Part shown: positions 1 through 8,096 of the stretch, one piece after another
Layout: every line of letters begins with the position of its first letter
How positions within the stretch are numbered: the first letter of the stretch is position 1
Source: CAYRCJ01 sp964422785
GTDB lineage: Bacteria; Patescibacteriota; Minisyncoccia; UBA11713; 2-01-FULL-45-33
Length of the DNA stretch: 27,073 bases
Assembly (NCBI GenBank): GCA_964422785.1
Contig: CAYRCJ010000008.1
Coordinates: 1-27,073, forward strand
Direction: 5' to 3'
Notes under the pieces: model-generated
What the model was told of the DNA's origin: nothing
Databases searched by the model: none
Seen by the model: the letters and a program-made list of their open reading frames with translations, nothing else
Program-made: the position numbers and the translations under genes

Positions 1-1
1 A

Positions 2-355
2 TTCGCGAAGAAAAACATTTCTAGGGGAACTGTTGTAGCGGCCTGGGGCGGGAGAGTGCTGACTGCCGAAGAAATTAAAAAATTGCCATCTTCTTTTTCG
101 ACGAACTATGCTTTGCCGATCTATCCCGGATTTTATATTGCCGAAACAAGCAAGGGCGAGTTGGATTCGGCTGATTTTATTAATCACTCCTGCGAGCCCA
201 ATTGTCGCATTGTCAATTTATTGGTGATGGTCACAAAGAGAAATATTAAAATGGGGGAGGAGCTGACAGCCGGCTTTGATTCTGGCAAAAAATTTGGCAG
301 AAAAACAATTTGCCTTTGCGGCGCGAAAAAATGCCGAAATGTGGTTTATTTTTAA
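2..355 (+). CDS. SET-domain protein, 5' end missing
   Basis: The reading frame is open to the left edge, so this is the C-terminal part of a longer gene; the GTG at 56 is probably internal. The visible 118 residues read as a SET domain: an N-terminal part resembling FAKKNISRGTVVAAWGG, the SAM/pseudoknot motif NHSCEPNC, then KRNIKMGEELT and a C-terminal CLCGAKKC that fits the post-SET zinc motif CXCX4C exactly. SET proteins are lysine methyltransferases in eukaryotes and occur sporadically in bacteria. The segment after GEELT reads AGFD where eukaryotic enzymes usually have YDY or FDY, so the Tyr near the active site appears replaced by Phe. Activity and substrate are unknown. The next gene starts 21 bp downstream on the same strand. 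Confidence 0.8.
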   Translation, partial: FAKKNISRGTVVAAWGGRVLTAEEIKKLPSSFSTNYALPIYPGFYIAETSKGELDSADFINHSCEPNCRIVNLLVMVTKRNIKMGEELTAGFDSGKKFGRKTICLCGAKKCRNVVYF

Positions 356-376
356 GTAAGCTGATAAGATTTTTTC

Positions 377-703
377 ATGAGCCCAATTTTTATAGTTATA
401 TTTCTAAGCATTGTCGGAGTACTAGGGGATTTTTTTATCAAACTGTCCGGCAACGGACAAAAGTATATTGATTTGAAATTTTTTGCTTTGGGAGCTTTCA
501 TTTACGCGCTCACCGCTTTCGGCTGGTTTTATGTAATGAAACATTTGAAGCTCGATGTCTTGGGAGTGATTTATAGCATAAGCACTCTTTTGGTTTTAGT
601 ATTTGTTGGGGCAATATATTTTAAGGAGTCTTTTGATGCTTACGAGATAGCTGGAATTGTTTTGGCAGTGGCGTCTGTTCTTTTGCTCCGCCGATTTGCA
701 TAA
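377..703 (+). CDS. EamA/SMR-like small membrane transporter
   Basis: This 108-residue protein is almost entirely hydrophobic, with about four predicted membrane segments (roughly residues 3-18, 33-50, 60-80 and 87-105). The pattern YVMKHLKLDVLGVIYSIS followed by a membrane segment, YFKESFDAYE and a final membrane segment is typical of one half of an EamA (drug/metabolite transporter) repeat or of SMR/EmrE-type proteins. These work as dimers and move small molecules across the inner membrane. The substrate cannot be read from sequence. No Shine-Dalgarno is visible before the ATG. It probably shares a transcript with the SET gene upstream and ends just before a hairpin terminator shared with the convergent gene. 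Confidence 0.7.
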   Translation: MSPIFIVIFLSIVGVLGDFFIKLSGNGQKYIDLKFFALGAFIYALTAFGWFYVMKHLKLDVLGVIYSISTLLVLVFVGAIYFKESFDAYEIAGIVLAVASVLLLRRFA

Positions 704-710
704 AACAAAA

Positions 711-740
711 CCCCTCCGATGATCATCGAAGGGGTAAAAT
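711..740. terminator. Bidirectional hairpin terminator between convergent genes
   Basis: CCCCT and AGGGG flank the core CCGATGATCATCGA (stem 711-734). On the plus strand there is one C-A mismatch in the stem, which becomes a G-U pair on the minus strand. On the minus strand the stem is followed by TTTTGTTTT, so it best serves the gene ending at 742. It belongs to a family of hairpins in this window that share the apex CGATGnnCATCG. Confidence 0.75.
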
Positions 741-741
741 T

Positions 742-1143
742 TTAGAAAAATCCGGGGATTGTGCGGGCCAGTCTCAACATCTCGGCAATTAGTCTGGGAA
801 AATGACTTTCAAAGTCATTTTCTTTTTCGCACCTGACATCTCCATTTAAGAGAACCCTGCCTCCGGGAGTTTGGCTGAAGCATTTGTACCTTAAGCCAAA
901 CATTGCCACGCTAAAATCCCTGCATTTCGGATATTCTCCGTCCCAGTCGAAGGCGCCTATGCAATGGAGTTCCGGGTAAGATTTTTCAAGAAACGATTTT
1001 ATTAAATAAAGAAAATCATGCCAGTGCCTGGATTCAAAAGGAGGAAAATTTTTCTCACCTCTCTTATTGGCGAATTTCATAAACCCCAAAAGTAATTTCG
1101 TCAGGCTGAGTTCGTAAATTTCCGAAGCGGTTTTTGGCGACAT
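742..1143 (-). CDS. Unrecognised 133-residue protein
   Basis: I do not recognise this family. The chosen start is the ATG at 1143, because GAGG lies five bases upstream, rather than the in-frame GTG at 1149. The protein is soluble, with no signal peptide or membrane segment. It carries a His/Trp-rich stretch (FESRHWHDFLYLIKSFLE), a motif HCIGAFDWDGEYPKC, and scattered cysteines (three in the middle third, one near the end) that could bind a metal but form no named motif. It has its own promoter (1174-1202) and terminator (711-740), so it is probably monocistronic. The independent signals support a real gene despite unknown function. Confidence 0.65.
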   Translation of the reverse strand: MSPKTASEIYELSLTKLLLGFMKFANKRGEKNFPPFESRHWHDFLYLIKSFLEKSYPELHCIGAFDWDGEYPKCRDFSVAMFGLRYKCFSQTPGGRVLLNGDVRCEKENDFESHFPRLIAEMLRLARTIPGFF

Positions 1144-1173
1144 TTCCACCTCTTCAACAACAATTCTTTGATG

Positions 1174-1202
1174 ATGTTAGCATTTATTTTTACCGTTGTC
1201 AC
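1174..1202 (-). promoter_or_regulatory. Sigma70-type promoter of the 742-1143 gene
   Basis: On the minus strand: GTGACA (1202-1197), 17 bp, TAACAT (1179-1174), with TGC directly before the -10. The predicted start near 1167 gives a leader of about 24 nt containing the Shine-Dalgarno. Confidence 0.6.
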
Positions 1203-1218
1203 CCACCTCACTTCGTTC

Positions 1219-1249
1219 GGATAAAACCTGCGCTAGCTCGGCTTTATCC
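1219..1249 (-). repeat. Inverted repeat at the 3' end of comF
   Basis: GGATAAAACC (1219-1228) faces GGCTTTATCC (1240-1249), a 10-bp arm with one G-T pair that includes the comF stop codon. It could be the comF terminator, but there is no clear T-tract after it on the minus strand. Confidence 0.4.
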
Positions 1250-1969
1250 ATGCGCCACTACCAGTCCGATTATATTTTTGGCGCCGGCCTTGGTAAGAGC
1301 GTCCGCGGCGTGAACCAATGTGGCTCCGGTGGTGGAAACGTCGTCTATCAAAATTATTGTTTTATTTTTGATATTTTCGGATACCTTGGCGTCAGCGCGA
1401 AACGCATCTTCCAAATTATTTGTTCTCGACTCCTTATTTTCTGTTTCCACCTGTGTCTTTGTTTCCCTGACCTTTTGCAAAATATTTGTTTCAATCGGGA
1501 TTTTTGTTTGTTTGCTGAATTCTTGAGCCAGGAGCAATGCCTGGTTAAAGCCGCGCTCATGCTCTTTTTTGAAATGGAGGGGGATCGGTATTACCGCAAA
1601 GTTGTCGTTGGTTTGATAAAACTTACCAAACTTCCTAGCTATCATTTTGCCCAATGGCTCCGCCAATTCTTTTCTACCCCTATATTTTAAATCCAAAATC
1701 GCTTTTTGAGCCCCTTCTTTATACCGGCTAGCCCAGAAAACTTGCTTTAAAGCCGTCTTTTTATTCGTTTTACATTCTTTGCAGAATTTACCGGTGTTGT
1801 TTCTGAAGCCGCAAAATAGGCACCGGGCTTCGGTTTCGAAATATTTTTGCGCGCAAAGATCGCAAAAAGACTCTTTTCGGTATCCGCAGCCGGCACATTT
1901 CCTGGGGGATATCAGATCTAAAATAAAGCTAAATTTCGTGTGGATAAGTTTTAGAGCTCCTTTAAACAT
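1244..1969 (-). CDS. comF: ComF-family phosphoribosyltransferase-like competence protein
   Basis: ComF proteins help imported single-stranded DNA during natural transformation. This one is 241 residues from the ATG at 1969; longer in-frame extensions would run into pilM. Residues 25-66 contain four CxxC pairs (Cys 25/28, 36/39, 50/53, 63/66), a double zinc-ribbon. The phosphoribosyltransferase fold follows, with LKYRGRKELAEPLG near 94-107, PIPLHFKKEHERGFNQA near 128-144, and the PRPP loop TIILIDDVSTTGAT at 204-217. Length and motif order match the family. It is divergent from pilM, with start codons only 37 bp apart, which links DNA uptake and the pilus. No clear Shine-Dalgarno or promoter was found for it; the promoter would have to lie inside pilM. 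Confidence 0.88.
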   Translation of the reverse strand: MFKGALKLIHTKFSFILDLISPRKCAGCGYRKESFCDLCAQKYFETEARCLFCGFRNNTGKFCKECKTNKKTALKQVFWASRYKEGAQKAILDLKYRGRKELAEPLGKMIARKFGKFYQTNDNFAVIPIPLHFKKEHERGFNQALLLAQEFSKQTKIPIETNILQKVRETKTQVETENKESRTNNLEDAFRADAKVSENIKNKTIILIDDVSTTGATLVHAADALTKAGAKNIIGLVVAHG

Positions 1970-1971
1970 TG

Positions 1972-1980
1972 TGGTACAAT
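1972..1980 (+). promoter_or_regulatory. Possible extended -10 promoter of the pil operon
   Basis: TGGTACAAT (TGn + TACAAT at 1975-1980) lies in the short gap between comF and pilM. No good -35 is seen. A start near 1987 would leave about 20 nt before the pilM ATG. Confidence 0.4.
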
Positions 1981-2006
1981 TGAAGCAAGCATAGCGTTTA
2001 TGTTCA

Positions 2007-3125
2007 ATGGCTATTACTTCATTATTTCCAGGTTTGGATTTGAAATCCCTTTTTTCGCTCTTCAAAAAAGAGGATAGGTTTTTAGGCGTTGATATTGGCT
2101 CTTCGTCCATTAAGATTGTCCAATTGAAGAAGGAGAAAGAAAGGGCAATATTGGAGACTTATGGGGAGCTTTCTTTGGCGGGCTATGCCAACGGAGATGT
2201 GGGCAAGGCATTTGTGGTAATAGACACCAAAATAACCGAGGCGTTGTCCGATATTTTAAAAGAGTCAAAGGCGGGGGCAAAATCCGCGGAAGTTTCACTG
2301 CCCTTGAAAAACAGTTTTTTAACAACAATGGAGATGCCCTATCTTTCTGAAGAAGAATTAAAGGAGGCAATACCGTTTGAGGCCAGGAAATACGTGCCCA
2401 TCCCTCTTTCCGAGGCGAAAATAGATTGGTGGATCTTGCCTCCAAAGAGTGAAGAAAACGCTGTTTCCTCAATCGGTTCTCCAAAAAGAAAATTTGTCAG
2501 CGTTCTTTTGGCGGCTGTGCCACAAGAAATCACAGCTAAATATAAGTCTATTTTTAAAAATGTGAACGTTGAAATAAATAATTTTGAGTTGGAGGTATTC
2601 CCGTTCGCGAGAGCGGCTTTGCATAGAGAGCTGGGAGCGGTACTGCTCCTTGATCTAGGAGCTTCCTCCACAAAAATGATAATCGCGGACGGCGGGGCGG
2701 TAAGGGCCGCTCACAGTTTAGATAAAGGTTCGCAGGAGATGACCCTAAATCTTTCACAATCTTTGGGTTTAAATTTCGAGAGGGCTGAAATTTTAAAAAG
2801 AGAAAACGGTATTTTGCACAAACCGGAAACGGAAGGCGTCGCTTCAATTTTGGAAACCCAAGTCGAATTTATCGCCTACGAAGCGGAAAGGTTTTTGCTT
2901 GATTGGAAAAGAAGAGGCGGGCGGCCGATTTCGAAAATAGTTTTGGGCGGAGGCGGAGCGCTGCTTAAAGGGATTACAGAAACAATGATAAAAAAATTTG
3001 GAGTCGAGGCGGAGACGGTAAATCCATTTTCCAAAGTTGTATATCCGGCCTTTCTTGAACCGTCTTTAAGGGAGGTGGGGGCGACTTTTACAAACGCGAT
3101 AGGCTTAGCACTAAAAAATTTTTAA
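2007..3125 (+). CDS. pilM: PilM, actin-like ATPase of the type IV pilus inner-membrane complex
   Basis: PilM is a cytoplasmic FtsA/actin-like protein that binds the N-terminal tail of PilN and links the pilus alignment complex to the motor. The 372 residues show the nucleotide-binding signatures of this fold: FLGVDIGSSSIKIVQLKK at about 25-42, LLLDLGASSTKMIIADGG near the middle, and IVLGGGGALLKGI near the C-terminus. The length is normal for the family. It starts the plus-strand T4P gene run and its stop codon directly abuts the pilN ATG. No Shine-Dalgarno is visible before the ATG. Confidence 0.92.
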   Translation: MAITSLFPGLDLKSLFSLFKKEDRFLGVDIGSSSIKIVQLKKEKERAILETYGELSLAGYANGDVGKAFVVIDTKITEALSDILKESKAGAKSAEVSLPLKNSFLTTMEMPYLSEEELKEAIPFEARKYVPIPLSEAKIDWWILPPKSEENAVSSIGSPKRKFVSVLLAAVPQEITAKYKSIFKNVNVEINNFELEVFPFARAALHRELGAVLLLDLGASSTKMIIADGGAVRAAHSLDKGSQEMTLNLSQSLGLNFERAEILKRENGILHKPETEGVASILETQVEFIAYEAERFLLDWKRRGGRPISKIVLGGGGALLKGITETMIKKFGVEAETVNPFSKVVYPAFLEPSLREVGATFTNAIGLALKNF

Positions 3126-3650
3126 ATGGCCGAAGAATCTTTAATACCAAAAAAGCCAGCCGTTAAAGCTTCATATCAAGCCAGCTTTGGAGTTTTTTTC
3201 AGATTATCTTTTTTGTTTTTCATGGCGGCCGCCGTTTTGACCGGAGGCCTTTATTTTTATCGTAATTTTCAATCAAATTCACTTGCGGATCAAAAATCCA
3301 GCTTACAAAAGCTGGAAACCGAGTTTGAGCCTGCTTTGATTTCGGAATTGGACAAGGTTTCTTCATCGGTTGCGCACTCCAAAGAATTGCTGAAAAATCA
3401 TGTTAAAACTTCCCAAATTTTTACCATGCTTGAACAAAACACGCTGCCGGGGATATCCTTCAGCTCCTTTGCCTATAACAGCGACACAAAATCACTGGCC
3501 TTAGTAGGTGAGGCAACTTCTTATGGGACAATATCTTCGGAGTCCAGTGTTTTTGAATCATTACAAAACGTGGCAAGCGCGAAGTTTTCAAATTTAGGGC
3601 TTAAGGATAACGGAAAGGTTACATTTAACCTGGTGATCATTTTTAAATAA
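3126..3650 (+). CDS. pilN: PilN-like inner-membrane pilus assembly protein
   Basis: This 174-residue protein has a short charged cytoplasmic N-terminus, one membrane segment at roughly 25-46, a coiled-coil-like stretch (50-95) and a small C-terminal alpha/beta domain. That is the layout of PilN, which pairs with PilO and binds PilM. It starts with no gap after pilM and is followed three bases later by pilO. Sequence similarity alone is weak, as usual for PilN; order and topology carry the call. The conserved N-terminal PilM-binding motif of proteobacterial PilN (NLLPWR-like) is not evident; the tail has KKPAVKASYQASFG instead. Confidence 0.78.
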   Translation: MAEESLIPKKPAVKASYQASFGVFFRLSFLFFMAAAVLTGGLYFYRNFQSNSLADQKSSLQKLETEFEPALISELDKVSSSVAHSKELLKNHVKTSQIFTMLEQNTLPGISFSSFAYNSDTKSLALVGEATSYGTISSESSVFESLQNVASAKFSNLGLKDNGKVTFNLVIIFK

Positions 3651-3653
3651 TAT

Positions 3654-4196
3654 ATGAAATCAATACTTACATTAATTTTAACTCTGGCCGGATTTGTACT
3701 GATATTTTTTGTGGCAAGGCCGTTTTGGATAGAAACAGCGTCCTTAAGAAAAGAAAATATGACCATATCAAATACCCTGAACCAACTTAAGGAGCTTCAA
3801 GGGATAAGGGATGATCTTTTGAATACTTACAACTCCATACCCAGAGATAAAGTAGACAGATTAAATGAATTTCTGCCGGAAAAATCCGATAGCGGCCATT
3901 TATTGGTAACCCTGGAGAGACTTACCAATAATCAGGGGATACGCCTCCGCAAGGTTCAATTTGAGGAAAATCAGGATTCAAATCCGAGTCCGGTTATTGT
4001 GGCCAAAAACGCTTCTCCGGTTAATTCTCTTAATTACAGTTTTACTTTTTCCGCAAGCTACGAATCATTCAAGTCTTTTCTTGCTGTTCTGGAAAAAAAT
4101 CTACGGCTGATAGACGTTACCGATATTTCTTTTTCCGCGGGAAACGCAAATTTATTTGAATTTACATTAAAGGCAAAATCATATTACCAAAAATGA
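3654..4196 (+). CDS. pilO: PilO-like inner-membrane pilus assembly protein
   Basis: This 180-residue bitopic protein has a membrane segment at about 4-22, a coiled coil (28-60) and a ferredoxin-like periplasmic-side domain, the standard PilO plan. The segment YSFTFSASYESFKSFLAVLEKNL resembles the PilO core beta strand-helix (the family often has LxVxGxYxxFxxFLxxLE). It partners with PilN. The stop codon overlaps the next ATG by 4 bp, so the two are translationally coupled. No Shine-Dalgarno is visible. Confidence 0.82.
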   Translation: MKSILTLILTLAGFVLIFFVARPFWIETASLRKENMTISNTLNQLKELQGIRDDLLNTYNSIPRDKVDRLNEFLPEKSDSGHLLVTLERLTNNQGIRLRKVQFEENQDSNPSPVIVAKNASPVNSLNYSFTFSASYESFKSFLAVLEKNLRLIDVTDISFSAGNANLFEFTLKAKSYYQK

Positions 4197-4453
4197 GTAA
4201 AATAATTTGGGCGATCATTATTTTGGGGATACTTGGCGGCGCAGCTTATTTTTGGTTGAATCCCGGAAGTTCAACTGATTCTTTGATCTCGGATTCCGTT
4301 TTTGCAAATCTGACAAAGCTTAAAAAAATAAAATTGGATACCTCATTTTTTTCTGACGCGGAGTTTTCCGGTCTTCAAGAAGTCCCCAGGGTGAATATCA
4401 GCGGCATCCAAAAGGGCAGGACGAATCCCTTCGCCGCGCAAGGTAAATTCTAA
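4193..4453 (+). CDS. Small single-pass pilus-operon protein with GRxNPF tail motif
   Basis: This 86-residue protein has one membrane segment (about 4-21) and a short extracytoplasmic tail ending in SGIQKGRTNPFAAQ. Small proteins of this shape, with FxxxxFxxLQ...GRTNPF, sit at this position, after pilO and before pilB, in other T4P operons and may stand in for PilP; that equivalence is an inference. No lipobox is present, consistent with a monoderm cell. It overlaps pilO by 4 bp and precedes pilB by 15 bp. Confidence 0.7.
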   Translation: MSKIIWAIIILGILGGAAYFWLNPGSSTDSLISDSVFANLTKLKKIKLDTSFFSDAEFSGLQEVPRVNISGIQKGRTNPFAAQGKF

Positions 4454-4468
4454 TGTTAAAATATTAAT

Positions 4469-6181
4469 ATGGCGAAAAGTTTTTTAGATATTTTAGTATC
4501 CTCGGGCACAATATCCCTTACCGAGGCTGCGGAAATAAGAAAAGAATCCAAAAAAAAGGGGGTGGCCCCTGAAGAAGAAATACTTTCAAGAGGCATCTCG
4601 GAAGACGCTTTAATTAAGGCTAAGGGAGAGGCTCTCGGCTTACCGATTATTTCCATAACAGGAAAAAAAGTTGATTTTGATGTTTTAAAAAATATCCCGG
4701 AAGAATCAGCCAGGCACTATCAATTTGTGCCAATCGGGATAGACAACGGCGTAATTCAAATCGGGATGGCGGATCCTGATAATATAGAGGCCAGGGAGGC
4801 CCTGAAGTTTATAGCCTCCAGATTGAATCAGCCTTTTAAAATTTATTTAATTTCCAAGAAAGACTTAAATTCAGTTTTAGAGGAATATAAGGGCATTTCC
4901 GGGGAGGTGACTAAAGTTTTGGGCGAGCTAGAATCAGCTCTCGTAGAAGAAGGGTCTTTGGCTCCGGAAAAAATACAGGCAGTTGAATCTCAATTTGTCG
5001 AGGACGCGCCGATAACAAAAATGGTTGCCGTTATTTTGCGGCATGCTTCAGAGGGCAGGGCATCTGATGTTCACATAGAACCGGGAAAGGATAAGCTTCG
5101 TGTCCGTTTCAGAGTAGATGGCGTTCTTTATACCAGTTTGCTCTTACCTCTTAAGGTTCACGAGCCTATAGTCGCCAGAATAAAAATCTTGACCAACATG
5201 CAGTTGGATGAAAAAAGGAAACCGCAGGACGGAAGATTTTCCGCCAAAATAGATAATCGGGAAATAGATTTTAGAGTCTCAACATTTCCTACATACTTTG
5301 GAGAGAAAGTGGAGATGCGTATTTTGGATCCGGAAACCGGCATTCAAAAATTGGCCGATCTGGGCCTTGCCGGAAGAAATCTGGAGTTGATTGTGAGCGC
5401 GCTTAAGCGCCCATTCGGTCTGATATTGGTCACCGGGCCTACCGGTTCCGGTAAATCAACTACTCTTTACGCAATGTTAGACAATTTGAATAAAGACAAG
5501 TGGAACATAGTAAGTTTGGAGGATCCGATTGAATTTTCTATGGAAGGAGTAAACCAATCTCAGGTGAAACCGGAAATAGGTTACGATTTTGCTGAAGGAA
5601 TACGCCATATTTTAAGGCAAGACCCGGATATAATAATGGTCGGAGAGATCAGAGATACGGAGACCGCCAAGCTGGCAATACACGCGGCTTTAACAGGCCA
5701 TCTTGTTATTTCAACTTTGCATACCAACACGGCTACCGGCGTGATACCGCGTTTGGTTGATATGGGAGTAGATCCTTATTTAATAACCCCGACTTTGATT
5801 TTGGCGATAGGACAGAGATTGGTGCGTACTTTGTGTGATGATTCAAAAGAATCCATCCCCGTGGAAGGCCACATTAAAGAAAGGTTATTGTCCGAAATAA
5901 AGCTTATGCCCGAAGAAGTAAAAAAAGATATTAAACTGCCGGAGTCTATCTATAAGGCCAAAGTGTCTCCAACATGCCCGAAAGGCACAAAGGGGCGGAT
6001 CGCTGTTTTTGAGACGCTTTCAATGACAAAAGAGCTGGAAAAGCTTATTTTAGAAAAACCGTCCGAGAATGTAATTGAAGAAGAGGCTAAAAGACAGGGT
6101 ATGATAACCATGCAACAGGACGGCGTATTAAAGGTTCTCTCCGGAACAGTTGGCTTTGAGGACCTTTTTGAAGTAATATAA
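4469..6181 (+). CDS. pilB: PilB, type IV pilus extension ATPase
   Basis: PilB is the hexameric GspE/PilB ATPase that powers pilin polymerisation from the cytoplasmic face. The 570 residues hold an MshEN/GspE-N domain (about 1-140), the N2 domain with SDVHIEPGKDKLRVRFRVDG (199-218), Walker A GPTGSGKS (323-330), and the Walker B/His-box region VGEIRDTETA...STLHTN (391-420). The usual C-terminal tetracysteine zinc site is reduced: only C456 and C503 remain, in LCDDSKE and PTCPKGTKGR, where the family normally has two CxxC pairs. The length is normal. No Shine-Dalgarno is present. The retraction partner pilT lies further downstream. Confidence 0.95.
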   Translation: MAKSFLDILVSSGTISLTEAAEIRKESKKKGVAPEEEILSRGISEDALIKAKGEALGLPIISITGKKVDFDVLKNIPEESARHYQFVPIGIDNGVIQIGMADPDNIEAREALKFIASRLNQPFKIYLISKKDLNSVLEEYKGISGEVTKVLGELESALVEEGSLAPEKIQAVESQFVEDAPITKMVAVILRHASEGRASDVHIEPGKDKLRVRFRVDGVLYTSLLLPLKVHEPIVARIKILTNMQLDEKRKPQDGRFSAKIDNREIDFRVSTFPTYFGEKVEMRILDPETGIQKLADLGLAGRNLELIVSALKRPFGLILVTGPTGSGKSTTLYAMLDNLNKDKWNIVSLEDPIEFSMEGVNQSQVKPEIGYDFAEGIRHILRQDPDIIMVGEIRDTETAKLAIHAALTGHLVISTLHTNTATGVIPRLVDMGVDPYLITPTLILAIGQRLVRTLCDDSKESIPVEGHIKERLLSEIKLMPEEVKKDIKLPESIYKAKVSPTCPKGTKGRIAVFETLSMTKELEKLILEKPSENVIEEEAKRQGMITMQQDGVLKVLSGTVGFEDLFEVI

Positions 6182-6194
6182 AAGAGAACTTATT

Positions 6195-6629
6195 ATGAAA
6201 AGAGGATTTACCTTTATTGAACTTTTGGTTGTTCTGGCAATAATCGCGTTGCTTGCGAGTTTTACCGTAAGCACCTTTACCGCGGCTTCCGCCAGAAGCA
6301 GAGATGCCAGGCGCGAATCTGATGTTAAAGAAATTCAAAAGGCGCTGGCTATATACGCCAATTCTATCGGAAAATATCCTCAATGTCCCAGTGAAGTTGC
6401 CATAAACGGGACCAACGATTGTTTGTCAGACGCTTTGTTGCTCGAAAAATCCATGTCCGCAGTCCCGACAGATCCAAGAAACGGTGTCGGCGGAGGTTCA
6501 TGCGGGAACATAGGATCTTTTTATTATTGTTATCAGTCTTCCACCGGAGATATATACAACATAAGATATGATTTAGAGACAGATACAATTTCCGGCAAGG
6601 GAACAGGTTGGCAGAATGCCGGCCCATAA
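6195..6629 (+). CDS. Type IV prepilin
   Basis: This 144-residue protein has a class III signal sequence, MKRG|FTFIELLVVLAIIALLA, with cleavage predicted after G4 and the conserved Glu at mature position 5. A long amphipathic helix with SARSRDARRESDVKEIQKAL follows, then a small globular head with four cysteines that could form two disulfides. It is probably a pilin subunit processed by PilD (10452-11198). It sits between pilB and the response regulator. Its head differs from that of the duplicated pilins at 9327 and 9943, so it may be an alternative or minor subunit. Confidence 0.88.
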   Translation: MKRGFTFIELLVVLAIIALLASFTVSTFTAASARSRDARRESDVKEIQKALAIYANSIGKYPQCPSEVAINGTNDCLSDALLLEKSMSAVPTDPRNGVGGGSCGNIGSFYYCYQSSTGDIYNIRYDLETDTISGKGTGWQNAGP

Positions 6630-6644
6630 TAATATTTAAAAGTT

Positions 6645-7031
6645 ATGGATAACCAAAAAATATTAATAGTTGACGATGACGATTTTCTTATAGAAATGTA
6701 TTCTGTTAAGTTTAAGGAATCCGGATTTGATGTGGCATTGGCTAAAAATGGAGAAGAGGCTCTAAAAAAAACGGCAGAAATAAAACCCGCGGTCATCTTG
6801 CTCGATGTAGTCATGCCAAAAATGGACGGTTTCGAGGTTTTAGACAGCATAAAGAAACAGAATATTTCCCCGCGATCGGCTGTTGTGATGCTTACAAATC
6901 TTGGACAGAAAGAGGACATAGAAAAAGGTTTTAGGCTTGGAGCCGCCGATTATATTATTAAGGCTCAATTTACCCCATCCGAGGTAGTTTCAAAGATAAA
7001 AGATTTAATTTTAAAAAATGGACTACAATAA
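6645..7031 (+). CDS. CheY-like single-domain response regulator
   Basis: This 128-residue protein is a stand-alone receiver domain. The acidic pocket DDDD (10-13), phospho-acceptor D54 in LLDVVMPKMDG, switch T84 and conserved K106 are all present, so it should be phosphorylatable. There is no output domain, so it probably acts by binding a protein, perhaps a pilus motor component as PilG/PilH do. No histidine kinase gene lies in the window. Its 3' end overlaps pilT by 14 bp, tying its expression to the retraction ATPase. Confidence 0.93.
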   Translation: MDNQKILIVDDDDFLIEMYSVKFKESGFDVALAKNGEEALKKTAEIKPAVILLDVVMPKMDGFEVLDSIKKQNISPRSAVVMLTNLGQKEDIEKGFRLGAADYIIKAQFTPSEVVSKIKDLILKNGLQ

Positions 7032-8082
7032 ACTTCTTGAAGAACTTATTACAAGCGTTGCGGAAGGCAACGCCTCCGATCTGCATCTTATGGTCGGCAG
7101 AAATCCTGTTATCCGCGTTTCCGGGGAGCTTATTCCTCTCGTCAAAAAACAAATACTGTCTCCTGAAGATGTCTCCGGCCTTGCGGAAATAATGCTCGGC
7201 AAGGAAGGATTCCAAAAATTTTTACAGCTTAAAGAGAGTGATTTTTCCTATTCCTTTAAAGATAAGCTGCGCTTTCGGGTTAACGCCTACTTTCAAAAAG
7301 GTTTTATCGGAATTGCCCTTCGTTTGATCCCGTTGCATATAGCGACCTTGGAAGAACTTAATTTGCCGAAGAGTCTTTCTGAATTTACGCAAAAGGAACA
7401 GGGATTTTTCCTGGTAGTCGGTCCTACCGGCCACGGAAAATCTACCACCCTGGCTTCTTTGGTGGATTCTATAAATCACTCCCGCAATGAGCACATAATC
7501 ACTATCGAGGATCCGATAGAATATATTTTTACTCCTGACCGCTCCATAATAGACCAGCGGGAAGTTGGAGCGGATACAAAAGATTTTCCAACGGCTCTGA
7601 GATCAATGTTTAGGGAAGATGTAAACGTGGCCATGATCGGAGAAATGCGCGATTACGAAACCATCTCTACCGCCGTTACGGCTTCTGAAACCGGGCATTT
7701 GATTTTTTCATCTCTTCATACAAATAACGCCGCCCAAACCATAGACAGAATAATCGATTCATTTCCTTCCGGCCAGCAGTCGCAGATCAGGGCTCAGCTG
7801 GCCAGTACTTTATTGGGTATATTTTCCCAACGGCTTATTCCGAGAATTTCCGGAGGCCTAATGCCGGCTTACGAACTTTTAATTGCAAACGCGGCTATTC
7901 GCAATTTAATCCGCGAAAACAAACCTCATGAAATAGATTTAGTTATAGAAACCAGCGCTGATTTCGGCATGGTGAGTTTCAACAGATCTTTAGCTGATTT
8001 GGTAAGGCGGGGAGAAATTACTTTGGAGAATGCTCTGAATTTCTCATTAAATCCAAAAGAGTTAAAATCATTGATCGGTTAA
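7018..8082 (+). CDS. pilT: PilT, type IV pilus retraction ATPase
   Basis: PilT is the hexameric motor that depolymerises the pilus, driving twitching and DNA uptake. The 354 residues show ASDLHLMVG (19-27), Walker A GPTGHGKS (135-142), Walker B MIGEMRDYETI, the His box SSLHTN, and the C-terminal AIRNLIRE motif typical of PilT rather than PilB. The length is standard. The start ATG lies inside the 3' end of the response-regulator gene. No Shine-Dalgarno is visible; the ATG follows an A-run. Confidence 0.95.
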   Translation: MDYNKLLEELITSVAEGNASDLHLMVGRNPVIRVSGELIPLVKKQILSPEDVSGLAEIMLGKEGFQKFLQLKESDFSYSFKDKLRFRVNAYFQKGFIGIALRLIPLHIATLEELNLPKSLSEFTQKEQGFFLVVGPTGHGKSTTLASLVDSINHSRNEHIITIEDPIEYIFTPDRSIIDQREVGADTKDFPTALRSMFREDVNVAMIGEMRDYETISTAVTASETGHLIFSSLHTNNAAQTIDRIIDSFPSGQQSQIRAQLASTLLGIFSQRLIPRISGGLMPAYELLIANAAIRNLIRENKPHEIDLVIETSADFGMVSFNRSLADLVRRGEITLENALNFSLNPKELKSLIG

Positions 8083-8096
8083 TTAAAAAATAAAAA

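Noticed and set aside
1196..1690. A 164-codon plus-strand open frame opposite comF
   Set aside because: It is antisense to a clear ComF protein with conserved motifs, has no Shine-Dalgarno, and its translation has low-complexity, Phe/Cys-rich content typical of a shadow frame.
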